Below are positions 7,760-14,809 of a stretch of 14,809 nucleotides of DNA, piece by piece. The stretch's first letter is position 1; each line of letters starts with the position of its first letter. The stretch lies in assembly GCA_016928975.1 (NCBI GenBank), contig JAFGJR010000213.1:1-14809 (forward strand), written 5' to 3'. The notes under the pieces were generated by a model, which was not told the DNA's origin, ran no database searches, and was given only the letters and a program-made list of their open reading frames with translations. The position numbers and the translations under genes were made by a program. This DNA is from Sedimentisphaerales bacterium. Lineage in GTDB: Bacteria > Planctomycetota > Phycisphaerae > Sedimentisphaerales > SG8-4.

Positions 7760-7791
7760 GCGTCACGTCCGCGCCGGCGCGGACGTGACGC
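7760..7791. terminator. Perfect GC-rich inverted repeat, probable bidirectional terminator
   Basis: Bases 7761-7775 (CGTCACGTCCGCGCC) are followed at once by their exact reverse complement through 7790, and G7760 also pairs with C7791. As RNA this gives a stem of about 14 pairs with a minimal CCGG-type loop. It sits 35 bases after the small-protein stop and 39 bases beyond the aquaporin stop, in the gap between convergent transcripts. No T-run follows on the plus strand; on the minus strand CTGTCTTT follows weakly. It is therefore a good hairpin but not a canonical intrinsic terminator. Confidence 0.6.
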
Positions 7792-7830
7792 CCGATGATC
7801 TATCCCTGCTATTCGAGGCTCGTGTCGCTG

Positions 7831-8568
7831 TCAGTTCGACGCGGCCGCCTTCGAGCCGGGGGTCGCGGCTGTACGACCCTGCTCGGCCACCAACGGATAG
7901 ACCACGCCGGCGGCCCAGGCTCCTATCAACGGAGCCAGCCAGAACAGCCACAGTTGCTTCAGGGCCCAGCCGCCCACGAACAGGGCCGGCCCGGTGCTGC
8001 GCGCCGGGTTCACCGACGTGTTGGTCACCGGGATGCCGATCAGGTGGATCAGCGTCAGGCACAGGCCGATGGCGATCGCGGCAAAGCCGGCGGGCGCCCG
8101 TTTGTCGGTCGCGCCGAGAATGACCATGAGGAACATGAAGGTCAGGACTGCTTCCGCCACGAAAGCCGACGCCATGGAGTAGCCGCCGGGTGAGTGCTCT
8201 GCATAGCCATTAGCGGCAAAACCGGCGCTGACCTCGAAGCCGCTCTTACCGCTGGCAACCACATAGAGAACCATCGACGCCAGCACGGCCCCAAGCAATT
8301 GCGCCAGGACATATGGACCGACCTCGCCCCAGGGGAACCGTCGCCCCGTGGCCAGCCCGACCGACACGGCCGGGTTGAGGTGACAGCCTGAGATGTGGCC
8401 GATCGCATAGGCCATCGTCAGCACCGTCAGCCCGAACGCCAGCGCCACCCCGAGAAATCCGATGCCGAACCCGGGGAACGCAGCCGCCAGGACCGCGCTG
8501 CCGCAGCCGCCAAATACAAGCCAGAATGTCCCGATCATTTCCGCTGTCAACCGTTTCGATAGAGGCAT
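7831..8568 (-). CDS. aqpZ: Aquaporin Z, water channel
   Basis: A 245-residue six-helix protein closely following the AqpZ pattern. Both pore loops are present: [11 protein letters not shown] (N65-P66-A67) and [15 protein letters not shown] (N187-P188-A189). The selectivity-filter residues of water-specific channels are in place (F45, H175, T184, R190), which argues for water rather than glycerol. Other family blocks include [13 protein letters not shown] near the start, [12 protein letters not shown] at 121-132 and [12 protein letters not shown] at 152-163. Function: passive water flux across the inner membrane in osmotic adaptation. Start at the ATG 8568, with AAAGGAG (8574-8580, minus strand) before it. 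It lies downstream of the CotH gene on the same strand, 181 bases away, and probably has its own promoter there. The C-terminal 20 residues (Ala/Gly/Thr-rich) are longer than usual. Confidence 0.96.
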   Translation of the reverse strand: MPLSKRLTAEMIGTFWLVFGGCGSAVLAAAFPGFGIGFLGVALAFGLTVLTMAYAIGHISGCHLNPAVSVGLATGRRFPWGEVGPYVLAQLLGAVLASMVLYVVASGKSGFEVSAGFAANGYAEHSPGGYSMASAFVAEAVLTFMFLMVILGATDKRAPAGFAAIAIGLCLTLIHLIGIPVTNTSVNPARSTGPALFVGGWALKQLWLFWLAPLIGAWAAGVVYPLVAEQGRTAATPGSKAAASN

Positions 8569-8749
8569 ACGAACTCCTTTCCACTGGTTCCAGATTCTTC
8601 CGTCCTATGTCCACATCTGCAATTGTTGCGTCTACGTCGATCCACCCGAAGCCGTTATCCTTTGTGGATTATTTCGACCGTTTGCTGTGGCTTTCTGCAA
8701 TCTTTCCACCGTGGGGCGCGCGGGCGACCATAGATCCGATCTCGAATCC
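8569..8749 (-). promoter_or_regulatory. Intergenic region upstream of aqpZ
   Basis: 181 bases between the end of the CotH-protein gene and the aquaporin start. The part next to aqpZ is richer in A/T than the genes around it, as expected for a promoter, but no clear -35/-10 pair was found. A short CCAC-c-GTGG hairpin (8707-8715) is too weak to call a terminator for the CotH gene. AAAGGAG at 8574-8580 is the aqpZ ribosome binding site. Confidence 0.3.
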
Positions 8750-11700
8750 TCAGTTGTTGTCGCCGGTGCCTGGAGAGCCGCCGGGACGGGTGCTGGGCCG
8801 CCAGACGCTCTTGCTCTCGTAGGTGTTCGGGTCGGCCGTCCGTGGGTCCTTGACGGTCAGGGAGTAGCCCGGGCCATCCGTGTCGTCGAACCAGTGGTCA
8901 TCGAAGCGGAAATTGTGAATGGTCGTCCCAGCGGCGTCCAACAATTCGATTCGCTCCCCCGCGTTGTTCAGACTGCCCGCGTACTGCCCGGCGATGGGCA
9001 GGCTCGCCCCGTGCCTGGCTCGCAATGCGTTCGTGTCCTGTGCCACGAGACAGTAGCCGCCTGACGCCAGGTCGAAGCTCGGGAAGGTGAAATCGACGCC
9101 ATTCGTGAACTTCACGAGATTCAGGTTGACTCGGTCGGTGCCCACATTGGTCAGCTCGATGAACTCGGCGTTCGGGTCGGATGGATGGTACATGATCTCG
9201 CTGATCCGCAGGCTTTCCGCTACCGGACCGACGGCAAACACCGCCTCGCACATCGCACTCCACTGAGTACCGGCATAGGCGCGCATCTTGATTCGCGCGC
9301 TGTGATCCAGCGTGATCGCCGTCGAGAACCTCAGGACGTGAGCCGTGTTCAGGGATCCGCCGGGCAGACGCGGGTCGGCGCCGTCGAGCGTGTAGTACAC
9401 GATGCCGGCGGAGGGTCCCAGGATAAGAAGGTCCGTTCGCTGGATGTGCCCGCCGTGCTGCGGCAGCACGTTCACGAGGAACTCCGGCGCGTCGATCGCC
9501 GGATACAGATTGGCCGCCTTGAGCCAGTTGAGGACGTCTCGGCTGCGGTTGGGGAACATGGTGTTCAGCTTGGCGTTGACCGTGTTGACCCAGTCCTGTC
9601 GCGTGTACGGCCGGCTTTGGCGATTGTCGCCCCAGCGGGCGGACTCGCCCACAATCGCCCGGTCGATGGAGTCGGTTCGTACCTTGAACAAGTCGGCCGC
9701 GGCTGGACAAGTCAGTGGACCGCCGTTGAAGAAATAGCGGTGAATGAGATCCGCAAATTGCTGGCGGTACTCCGCGCTCTTGGCCAGCCTGCTATGCAAG
9801 TCGGAAGGACTCTCGCCCACGTCATTGGTCCCTTCGAGGGTATGTTCCGCGTCCCAGGAGTGGAACCGCCACCGGCCATCGGGTGTGTTGCGGTGCGTCG
9901 CGTACCAGTTCTTGCCGGGCCAGTCGTGATTGCCGCAGAACCAGTTCGCCAGCAGATAAGTGGCAACGTCATTCACGTCGAGCAGTTTGCGCAACGCCTC
10001 GTACTTCGCGAGGTTCGTCGGGTCCGAGCTGACGGCATTGGCGGCCGCAAGCATGGCGTTGAAGTTCGCCGTTGCGCTGCCCCCCGTGCCGTTGTTGATC
10101 ACCCCGCCGCTGTTGTGCTTGATCGCGTCGTACTCGTCCTCATCGCCACCGAAGACTTCGGCGGCCCAGGCGTGATCCGGTCGCTCGTGAATGTAGTACA
10201 GACCCCAGTACAGACCGTCAATGTAGACGTGCGCATAGAAGCCGTGTCCGGAGTGGCCGCCCATCGCGTTGTGCAGGTCGGACACGTACTGGTCCTGCAC
10301 GTAGAGCGCCGTCCTCTGCTGGTCGGAACCGGGATGGAGCCAGGAATGGTTCAGGACGCTGTCCAGGACAACCGTATTCAGACGCTCGACCGGCGAGTCG
10401 TGGAACAGGTTGTTCTCAAGCTTGGGCGGACCGCCGGTAGGCTTGCCGTCGTCGGTCTGCGTCTTGAATCGCGGCCGCATGGAGAGCTTGAAGGTCTTCC
10501 ATCGCCCCAGGCTGGTCCCCCCGCCGCTGACGCCTCCTTGCATCGCGAGGGCGCAGTTGACCTGGATCGACTCGTTGCCGGCCGGATCGATGAACTCGAA
10601 GGAGGCCACTCGCTCTGTGCCGTCCTGCGACTGGTTGATGTAGATGCCCTTGGAGCCGAACCAGTCGTCTTTGTTCATCACGAGAGAGATCGTCGGAACT
10701 GCCTTGAGATCATCCACGATCGTGCGGGCGTAGAGCCCGGCGAAGATGTCCCTTCCGTCCTGGCCGACGACGTCGGGGTCCATTTGATAGTCGCCTGCCG
10801 CCGAGCCCCAGGAGGTCGGGCATCCCGGCGGTGTGACCTGGACGCCGGTGGCGGGGTCGGTGGCCTGGCGGATCACGTCGTCCAGGAAGATGTACGTGTG
10901 CGTGTCCACGTTGGTGGACTTCCAGCCGGGCCTGTACGCCATCGCGCGAAGCGCCGTCGTTGCAGCAATTCGGACCGGGGTAGTGTAGATCGTCCCGTAG
11001 GACGGTGTCGGCGCGCTGCCGTCGGTCGTGTAGCGGATGATCGCGCCGTCGGTCGCCGTCGTGATGGTCACGTCGAACGGTTCCGTGCAGAACCCGCGAT
11101 CGTGGCTGAACTTCGTGTCCGCCACGACGGCAAGGAACGATCCGTTGTTCGACGCACCGGGCGTCGGGGTCAGCGTGACCCAGTTCGGTGCGCCGTCCGG
11201 CTCCCGGCCGAAGGAGACGTCGGCAACCTGGCTGTCGAAGCGGATGTGATCGACGGGCACGGAGCCACTGGCGTCGAACAGCGCGATGTCGCCTCCGCCG
11301 ACGTCGATCTCGAAACCGGCATGGAGGCCCGATGCAGCCAGATCGTTGTCCGCCCAGACCAGCAGGTACTTGCCGGGCGGGATCCTGGTCACGAGCGGCT
11401 GGCCCGTCGGGAACCGCCATTTCCTGGGCTCGCACGGATCATCCGTGAGGTACATTCCACCTACATCGACGGTTTCCTCGCCGCCGTTGTACAGCTCGAT
11501 CCAGTCCTCGTACTCGCCCTGCGGGTCCTTGCTGTTCAGGTCGTTTCGTGCGAGAACTTCGTTGATGACCAGCGTGGGGCCCTCGCCGATCCGCCAGTTG
11601 CGGGCGGCGATGGCGAAGTCCCGGAAGTCCGCGCCGTGCGTGATGTCCAGATCGGCGGGACTGTCAACCGGGTCCAGCCACTGTTTGGTGAACAACAGGA

Positions 11701-12748
11701 GGTCTCGCCAGTTCACATCGTTGTCTCCGTTGAAGTCGCCGAACAGAGGCTGAATCACGGTGATCTTCACGGTGGCGTTGGTCTCCTGGGGCAGGTCGTC
11801 CCAGACACGGAGCATGAGCTCGTACTCGCCGGTCTTCGGGAACACGGCGACGGCCTCGGCGACATTGTCACTTGGACTGAACGTCACAGCGCCCGGCCCG
11901 CTGATCTGCGACCATTTGTACTCCAGTATGCCCAGGCCGCAGGGATCATCGTCGCTGACGGACGGTCTGAGCTGAATCGTATGCATCGGCCAGACCAGAG
12001 CGTCATACTCGCCGGCGTCCACATCAGGCGGCCGATTCGCCGTCCCGCTGGTCTGCTGGAGCATGAACCCGCCGAATGGATAGGCGAGCCCCCCTTCCGC
12101 CTCCGGCGCCGCTTCCGCGCGCACCCTGAACGTCCCCCGGGCCGAAGGCATGATCCCGTCCCAACGCACGACGTACCCGGTGCCCGTGTTGTCCCCGGCA
12201 AGGAGCTTCGTCACCGCCCCCTGTCTGGCGACCACGCCGACGCTGCTGTTGTTCATGAAGCTGTCCGCGTCGAGAATCGTGAACAGAGAGACGCGAGTGG
12301 GATAGCTTCTCGATCGGTTCGCGGCGCCGACGAACGTGTAGTTGCACTTGGGGTCCAAGCCGGTGAATTCCATCTCCACCCACCAGCCTGTGTCGCCGTA
12401 GTAGACGAGGTCAGGGCCGAAGTCCACGATGCCGTTGAAGATCGCGTAGGCGTCGGTGCCCGCTGCAAAGTTGCCGCCCGAGCTGCCGCTGCTGACCTGC
12501 AAGCCCGCCCCGCCCACCGTGAAGGTGACAGTGGGCATCCCGGCGTCGCTGCCCGTCTGGAAGTTCACGAGCCGTCCGGTGAAATGCGACTGGTCGCGGC
12601 TGTGGATCGTCCAGCGGGTGACGTTGGCCGCCGTGCTGTCCCCATCCTGGTGCAGGCAATCGTTGTAGGCGACCCACGCCGCACGGACCGCAACGGAATG
12701 CAACAGGACTGCGAGAGTCGCAGCCACCAACGCGGATCGAGTCATCAT
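8750..12748 (-). CDS. Secreted multidomain protein: PKD-like, dockerin, lamin-tail, chitobiase C-terminal and CotH kinase domains
   Basis: 1332 residues from the ATG at 12748. Order (approximate): signal peptide 1-23 (cleaved after VRA); an unassigned all-beta region 25-233; a PKD/REJ-like domain 240-333 (WSQISGPGAVTFSP); a dockerin-type EF-hand pair 336-385 with loop ligands D338, N340, D342, D349 and a weaker second loop from D366; lamin-tail domain 391-535 (VINEVLARND...DWIELYN); CHB_HEX_C 545-622 (IIRYTTDGSAPT); CotH kinase-like about 680-1065; a second CHB_HEX_C 1100-1173 (VYYTLDGADPR); a second lamin-tail 1180-1300 (ISEIMYHPSDPNAEFIELTN). CotH features are GLYWGLYYIHE near 845, GNHDWPGKNWY (N940, D942, N947) and FHSWDAEHTLEG (D966), the expected catalytic and metal-binding region. 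CotH kinases phosphorylate extracellular proteins; the other modules bind calcium, sugars or surfaces. The frame stays open to 12832, but AGGAGAAGG (12759-12767) plus the signal peptide support 12748. No C-terminal sorting signal is visible. Confidence 0.9.
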   Translation of the reverse strand: MMTRSALVAATLAVLLHSVAVRAAWVAYNDCLHQDGDSTAANVTRWTIHSRDQSHFTGRLVNFQTGSDAGMPTVTFTVGGAGLQVSSGSSGGNFAAGTDAYAIFNGIVDFGPDLVYYGDTGWWVEMEFTGLDPKCNYTFVGAANRSRSYPTRVSLFTILDADSFMNNSSVGVVARQGAVTKLLAGDNTGTGYVVRWDGIMPSARGTFRVRAEAAPEAEGGLAYPFGGFMLQQTSGTANRPPDVDAGEYDALVWPMHTIQLRPSVSDDDPCGLGILEYKWSQISGPGAVTFSPSDNVAEAVAVFPKTGEYELMLRVWDDLPQETNATVKITVIQPLFGDFNGDNDVNWRDLLLFTKQWLDPVDSPADLDITHGADFRDFAIAARNWRIGEGPTLVINEVLARNDLNSKDPQGEYEDWIELYNGGEETVDVGGMYLTDDPCEPRKWRFPTGQPLVTRIPPGKYLLVWADNDLAASGLHAGFEIDVGGGDIALFDASGSVPVDHIRFDSQVADVSFGREPDGAPNWVTLTPTPGASNNGSFLAVVADTKFSHDRGFCTEPFDVTITTATDGAIIRYTTDGSAPTPSYGTIYTTPVRIAATTALRAMAYRPGWKSTNVDTHTYIFLDDVIRQATDPATGVQVTPPGCPTSWGSAAGDYQMDPDVVGQDGRDIFAGLYARTIVDDLKAVPTISLVMNKDDWFGSKGIYINQSQDGTERVASFEFIDPAGNESIQVNCALAMQGGVSGGGTSLGRWKTFKLSMRPRFKTQTDDGKPTGGPPKLENNLFHDSPVERLNTVVLDSVLNHSWLHPGSDQQRTALYVQDQYVSDLHNAMGGHSGHGFYAHVYIDGLYWGLYYIHERPDHAWAAEVFGGDEDEYDAIKHNSGGVINNGTGGSATANFNAMLAAANAVSSDPTNLAKYEALRKLLDVNDVATYLLANWFCGNHDWPGKNWYATHRNTPDGRWRFHSWDAEHTLEGTNDVGESPSDLHSRLAKSAEYRQQFADLIHRYFFNGGPLTCPAAADLFKVRTDSIDRAIVGESARWGDNRQSRPYTRQDWVNTVNAKLNTMFPNRSRDVLNWLKAANLYPAIDAPEFLVNVLPQHGGHIQRTDLLILGPSAGIVYYTLDGADPRLPGGSLNTAHVLRFSTAITLDHSARIKMRAYAGTQWSAMCEAVFAVGPVAESLRISEIMYHPSDPNAEFIELTNVGTDRVNLNLVKFTNGVDFTFPSFDLASGGYCLVAQDTNALRARHGASLPIAGQYAGSLNNAGERIELLDAAGTTIHNFRFDDHWFDDTDGPGYSLTVKDPRTADPNTYESKSVWRPSTRPGGSPGTGDNN

Positions 12749-13031
12749 CACAGCGTTCCCTTCTCCTCGGGGTTGTCGTTCAAAGCCCTCACCGGATCGA
12801 TTCGGCGTCGGCAGGTTGTGAGCCCCCGGCATCGCGCCGGCGAATTCCAGGCCCTGCCTGCCATTGTAGCAAATCCGTATGCCTTAGATCAACCGCGATC
12901 CCCCCACCGAAGCAAAGAGAAGAGCAGAAACCTCACCGAGCGACAGGAAGCCTGTTGCTGCGTTCCCGAGCGTGTGGTAGGCTACACCAGTCACGCGGCA
13001 GGGTCGCGGATTGCCGCTGGGACAGTCGTTT
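12749..13031. promoter_or_regulatory. Divergent upstream region of the CotH and DUF2007-like genes
   Basis: These 283 bases must hold the promoters of two genes pointing apart. AGGAGAAGG (12759-12767, minus strand) is the ribosome binding site of the CotH gene. No convincing sigma-70-like pair, riboswitch or operator was seen, and no small ORF with a ribosome binding site. An A-rich purine stretch at 12910-12934 is the only compositional feature. Confidence 0.3.
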
Positions 13032-13427
13032 ATGGAAGATCTGGTGACAGTATACGGGGCGATTGCCGCCAATGTGCCCAGAGTCGTCAGGCATCTGGAG
13101 TCCCACGGTTTGCATCCGGTGGTGATCGATGACGTCGAGAAAATGAGCCCCTATCGCAGCCAGGCCTATGAGGTCCGGATCGCCGTTCCGCAGGTGCAGC
13201 GCGATGCGGCGATTTGCGTCCTGGGTCAAATGGAGCGAGAGGACGAAGTCCGCCTGCGTCCCGCAATGCGGAAGGCCAGGGCTCTTGTCCTGCTCCTGAT
13301 CGCGGCCCTCGGCGTCGTCGCGGTCGTCGGCCTGTTGGACGGGCGAGGCGTGTGGTTTGTTGGCATCGAGGCAGTCTTGGCCGTCATTGGCGCGGTGGCC
13401 TTGATTCGATGGGCGTGGAAGAGATGA
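13032..13427 (+). CDS. DUF2007-like domain protein with two C-terminal membrane helices
   Basis: A 131-residue protein. Residues 1-68 resemble the small DUF2007 'putative signal-transducing' domain: MEDLVTVYGAIAANVPRVVRHLESHGLHPVVID, then YEVRIAVPQVQRDAAICVLGQME, the usual beta-alpha-beta plus 'V-rich strand then helix' layout. A charged linker follows (69-83), then two hydrophobic helices at about 84-102 and 106-127, ending in a basic tail. The topology suggests a membrane-bound protein with the domain in the cytoplasm. I chose the ATG at 13032; a TTG at 13011 is in frame but would add seven residues that do not fit the domain start. The ribosome binding site is weak (GGGA at 13019-13022). 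The stop is 10 bases before the isomerase start, so they are one operon. The family's molecular function is unknown. Confidence 0.7.
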   Translation: MEDLVTVYGAIAANVPRVVRHLESHGLHPVVIDDVEKMSPYRSQAYEVRIAVPQVQRDAAICVLGQMEREDEVRLRPAMRKARALVLLLIAALGVVAVVGLLDGRGVWFVGIEAVLAVIGAVALIRWAWKR

Positions 13428-13437
13428 GGACTCAGCG

Positions 13438-14307
13438 ATGAAGATTGGATTTCATACGGATGCCTTCAACAGTGCGTACTTCAGTTTCGAGAAGTGCCTG
13501 CAATGGGCTCAGAAGAACGGCGTGCACTACATCGAGTGCGGGCTGATCGACGGCGTAAGCTGGATTCACGGACTCGGCTACCAGCCGCACGTTGCGCTCT
13601 ACGAAGACCCGATCCTGCTGCGACGTACGATGGACTCGTACAACGTGCGATTCTCACAGGTGGATGCTGCATATCCCCTTTCCGGAAAGGACGGCCCGCT
13701 TCGCGGCGTACCCTACGTCATGAAGTCGATCCAGTGGGCGCACCTGATCGGCTGCCCCTGTGTGGACACCACCGACGGAATGCACCAGCCCCAGGGGCTC
13801 ACCGACTCAGAGGCGATGGACCTGATGAAGCGCAGCTACGGGCAGATCATGGAAGTCGCCGAGGCGCACGGGATCATCGTGAACATCGAGCCGCACGGAT
13901 ATTTCACCACCAAGCCCGACATGATCGCCCGCATGCTCGACTTCGTCGACAGCAAGTACCTCCGCATGAATATGGACACCGGCAACACCTTCATCGCCGG
14001 TCAGGACCCGGTGGCCTTCCTCAAGCGGTTCATCGACCGCGTCAGCCACGTGCACGTCAAGGATGTCTCGCCATCGCTGGCGGCCTCCGTGCGAGGCCAG
14101 CAGACCGGTATCGCCGTCAGCCAATGCGCCATCGGCGAAGGCGTTAACGCCGACAATATCCGCGGGTGTCTGGAACTGCTCCGCGACCACGGCTACACCG
14201 GTACCCTGAGCATGGAATGCGAAGGCCAAGCCGGTCCCATGATCGAGAAGTCCTTAGCCTGGCTCCGCCAGACCCTCGCCGACCTGAAAATCCCGGTCGA
14301 AGGATAG
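13438..14307 (+). CDS. Sugar phosphate isomerase/epimerase (xylose-isomerase-like TIM barrel)
   Basis: A 289-residue protein of the AP_endonuc_2/xylose-isomerase-like superfamily, at full family length. Barrel strand ends carry the metal-binding set expected for these enzymes: E151 in VNIEPHG, D180 in RMNMDTGN, H206 in SHVHVKD and E260 in LSMECEG. Also visible are IECGLIDG near 32 and the substrate-loop pattern AIGEGVNADNIRG at 231-243. Such enzymes interconvert ketose and aldose forms or epimerise sugars, sugar acids or inositol derivatives in the cytoplasm, using a divalent metal. The exact substrate is not readable here. The ATG at 13438 has GAGGA (13426-13430), overlapping the stop of the preceding gene, which suggests coupled translation. 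Likely part of carbohydrate or polyol catabolism, and possibly related in purpose to the ThuA-symporter operon, though 5.7 kb away. Confidence 0.9.
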   Translation: MKIGFHTDAFNSAYFSFEKCLQWAQKNGVHYIECGLIDGVSWIHGLGYQPHVALYEDPILLRRTMDSYNVRFSQVDAAYPLSGKDGPLRGVPYVMKSIQWAHLIGCPCVDTTDGMHQPQGLTDSEAMDLMKRSYGQIMEVAEAHGIIVNIEPHGYFTTKPDMIARMLDFVDSKYLRMNMDTGNTFIAGQDPVAFLKRFIDRVSHVHVKDVSPSLAASVRGQQTGIAVSQCAIGEGVNADNIRGCLELLRDHGYTGTLSMECEGQAGPMIEKSLAWLRQTLADLKIPVEG

Positions 14308-14347
14308 CCGAGGAAACTCGAAGCACAAAGTTCAAATTCCGACACCT

Positions 14348-14381
14348 GCGGCGAAGCCGGAGGCCTGTTGCCCGGCGCCGC
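14348..14381. terminator. Imperfect GC-rich hairpin between convergent genes
   Basis: GCGGC (14348-14352) pairs with GCCGC (14377-14381) and, after a three-base bulge, GCCGG (14356-14360) pairs with CCGGC (14372-14376), leaving an 11-base loop. It lies between the isomerase stop (14307) and the stop of the convergent YoaP-like gene (14385). No U-run follows, so it is a possible but weak transcription end. Confidence 0.3.
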
Positions 14382-14384
14382 GGC

Positions 14385-14807
14385 TTACTTGCGTGCGCGT
14401 CCACTTCCTTGTTCTGCAATCTTCCTCATAATGAGCCAGAATCTCGTTCCGCTGACCGGACGGCCTGCGATCAGCTTCCCATCGTAAATGATACCGAACA
14501 CGCCATAGGGTGTCGGGAGCTCCCGTGACGCTTCGGCGCTTGTGATTTGCACCACCTTAGCTTTTAGTCCCAGTGTTCTGGACATCGCTGCGATGTCCTT
14601 CACGCATTTTGGAACCATCGGGCACTGATCGGCGGCAAGGATTGTGATGCCTTTCCTGTATCGCTTCAACAAACGGTCCCTTTCCACAACAAAGCGAGGA
14701 TCAGGGGCTGATTTCTTCAATTTCGTAACCGTCCGGCGGAGTACATGGGGGTAGGAGGGACGCCATCTTGATCGACGGGTTGTTGGATGAAGGCTGCGGG
14801 AAGGACG
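14385..14807 (-). CDS. YoaP-like domain protein, 5' part missing (right edge)
   Basis: The clearly coding part is 111 residues from TTG 14720 (reads KKSAPDPRF...). It resembles the YoaP-like thioredoxin-type domain found after a GNAT acetyltransferase domain: a short APxPRF linker, ITILAADQCPMVPKCVKDIAAMSRTLG, then VVQITSAEASRELPTPYGVFGIIYDGKLIAG and PVSGTRFWLIMRK. The frame has no stop from 14720 up to the window edge (it would read RWRPSYPHVLRRTVTKLKKSAP), and no good ribosome binding site precedes the TTG, so the gene probably continues to the right and its GNAT part is outside the window. Alternatively it starts at 14720 as a stand-alone domain, or the GNAT part has decayed. Third codon positions are less G/C-rich than in the neighbours, consistent with a different origin. 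GNAT-YoaP proteins have no settled function. The coordinates are the visible part only. Confidence 0.6.
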   Translation of the reverse strand, partial: RPSRSLHPTTRRSRWRPSYPHVLRRTVTKLKKSAPDPRFVVERDRLLKRYRKGITILAADQCPMVPKCVKDIAAMSRTLGLKAKVVQITSAEASRELPTPYGVFGIIYDGKLIAGRPVSGTRFWLIMRKIAEQGSGRARK

Positions 14808-14809
14808 CG

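Noticed and set aside
12749..12832. N-terminal extension of the CotH protein by 28 residues
   Set aside because: It would put a polar stretch before a clean signal peptide. A purine-rich ribosome binding site lies directly before the ATG at 12748.
9185..13132. 1315-codon open frame on the plus strand, antisense to the CotH-protein gene
   Set aside because: Its codons are in exact register with the sense codons, so its stops could come only from sense TTA, CTA and TCA, which are rare in this GC-rich gene. The translation has no recognisable domain or signal, is Arg/Val/Gly-rich, and overlaps the start of the 13032 gene. The minus strand shows clear domains.
1..14809. CRISPR arrays, tRNA/rRNA genes, insertion sequences, toxin-antitoxin or phage genes
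   Set aside because: I looked for repeated spaced units, clover-leaf ends, transposase motifs and small paired genes and found none.

Overview
The window reads as chromosomal DNA of a planctomycete, most likely of the Phycisphaerae/Sedimentisphaerales type. This is an inference from content: high GC with G/C-rich third codon positions, a secreted giant carrying a dockerin-type EF-hand pair of the form DFNGDxxVNWRDLLLFTKQWL together with lamin-tail, chitobiase-C-terminal and CotH-kinase domains, a ThuA-like protein beside a sodium:solute symporter, a PD40/TolB propeller with a CxxCH motif, and a duplicated orphan MacB/FtsX permease. No rRNA, tRNA, CRISPR array, insertion sequence or phage gene was recognised.

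Layout. (1) 100-3508, plus strand: a secreted transglutaminase-like protein followed by an ABC-type permease of the MacB/ADOP kind without an ATPase in the window. (2) 3537-5102, minus strand, convergent with it: a probably exported or membrane-anchored beta-propeller protein with one haem-binding CANCH motif. (3) 5283-7724, plus strand, divergent from (2): a compact operon of a Tat-type exported ThuA-like protein, a 13-helix-class SSS symporter, and a 57-residue one-helix protein whose start lies inside the symporter gene. The operon ends at a perfect 32-nt GC-rich inverted repeat (7760-7791). (4) 7831-8568, minus strand: aquaporin Z. (5) 8750-12748, minus strand: a 1332-residue secreted protein with an almost mirror-image domain order, LTD - CHB_HEX_C - CotH kinase - CHB_HEX_C - LTD, preceded by a PKD/REJ-like domain and a dockerin pair. 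(6) 13032-14307, plus strand: a two-gene unit of a DUF2007-like protein with two membrane helices and a sugar-phosphate isomerase/epimerase (xylose-isomerase-like TIM barrel). (7) 14385 to the right edge, minus strand: a YoaP-like domain that in relatives follows a GNAT acetyltransferase domain. Its 5' part is outside the window or degraded.

How the genes may work together. The strongest functional group is ThuA + symporter + small protein, which looks like a sodium-driven uptake cassette for a sugar or related small organic solute, with the small protein as a probable symporter accessory subunit. The isomerase at 13438 fits the same broad theme of carbohydrate catabolism but lies 5.7 kb away in its own unit. 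The other genes (transglutaminase/permease, propeller, aquaporin, CotH protein) look like independent units. All intergenic gaps are under 300 bases; the longest, 12749-13031 (283 nt), is the divergent region between the CotH gene and the DUF2007-like gene.

Nothing here is clearly a new defence or mobile system. The most interesting items are the small symporter partner, the mirrored CotH-kinase giant and the haem-motif propeller.
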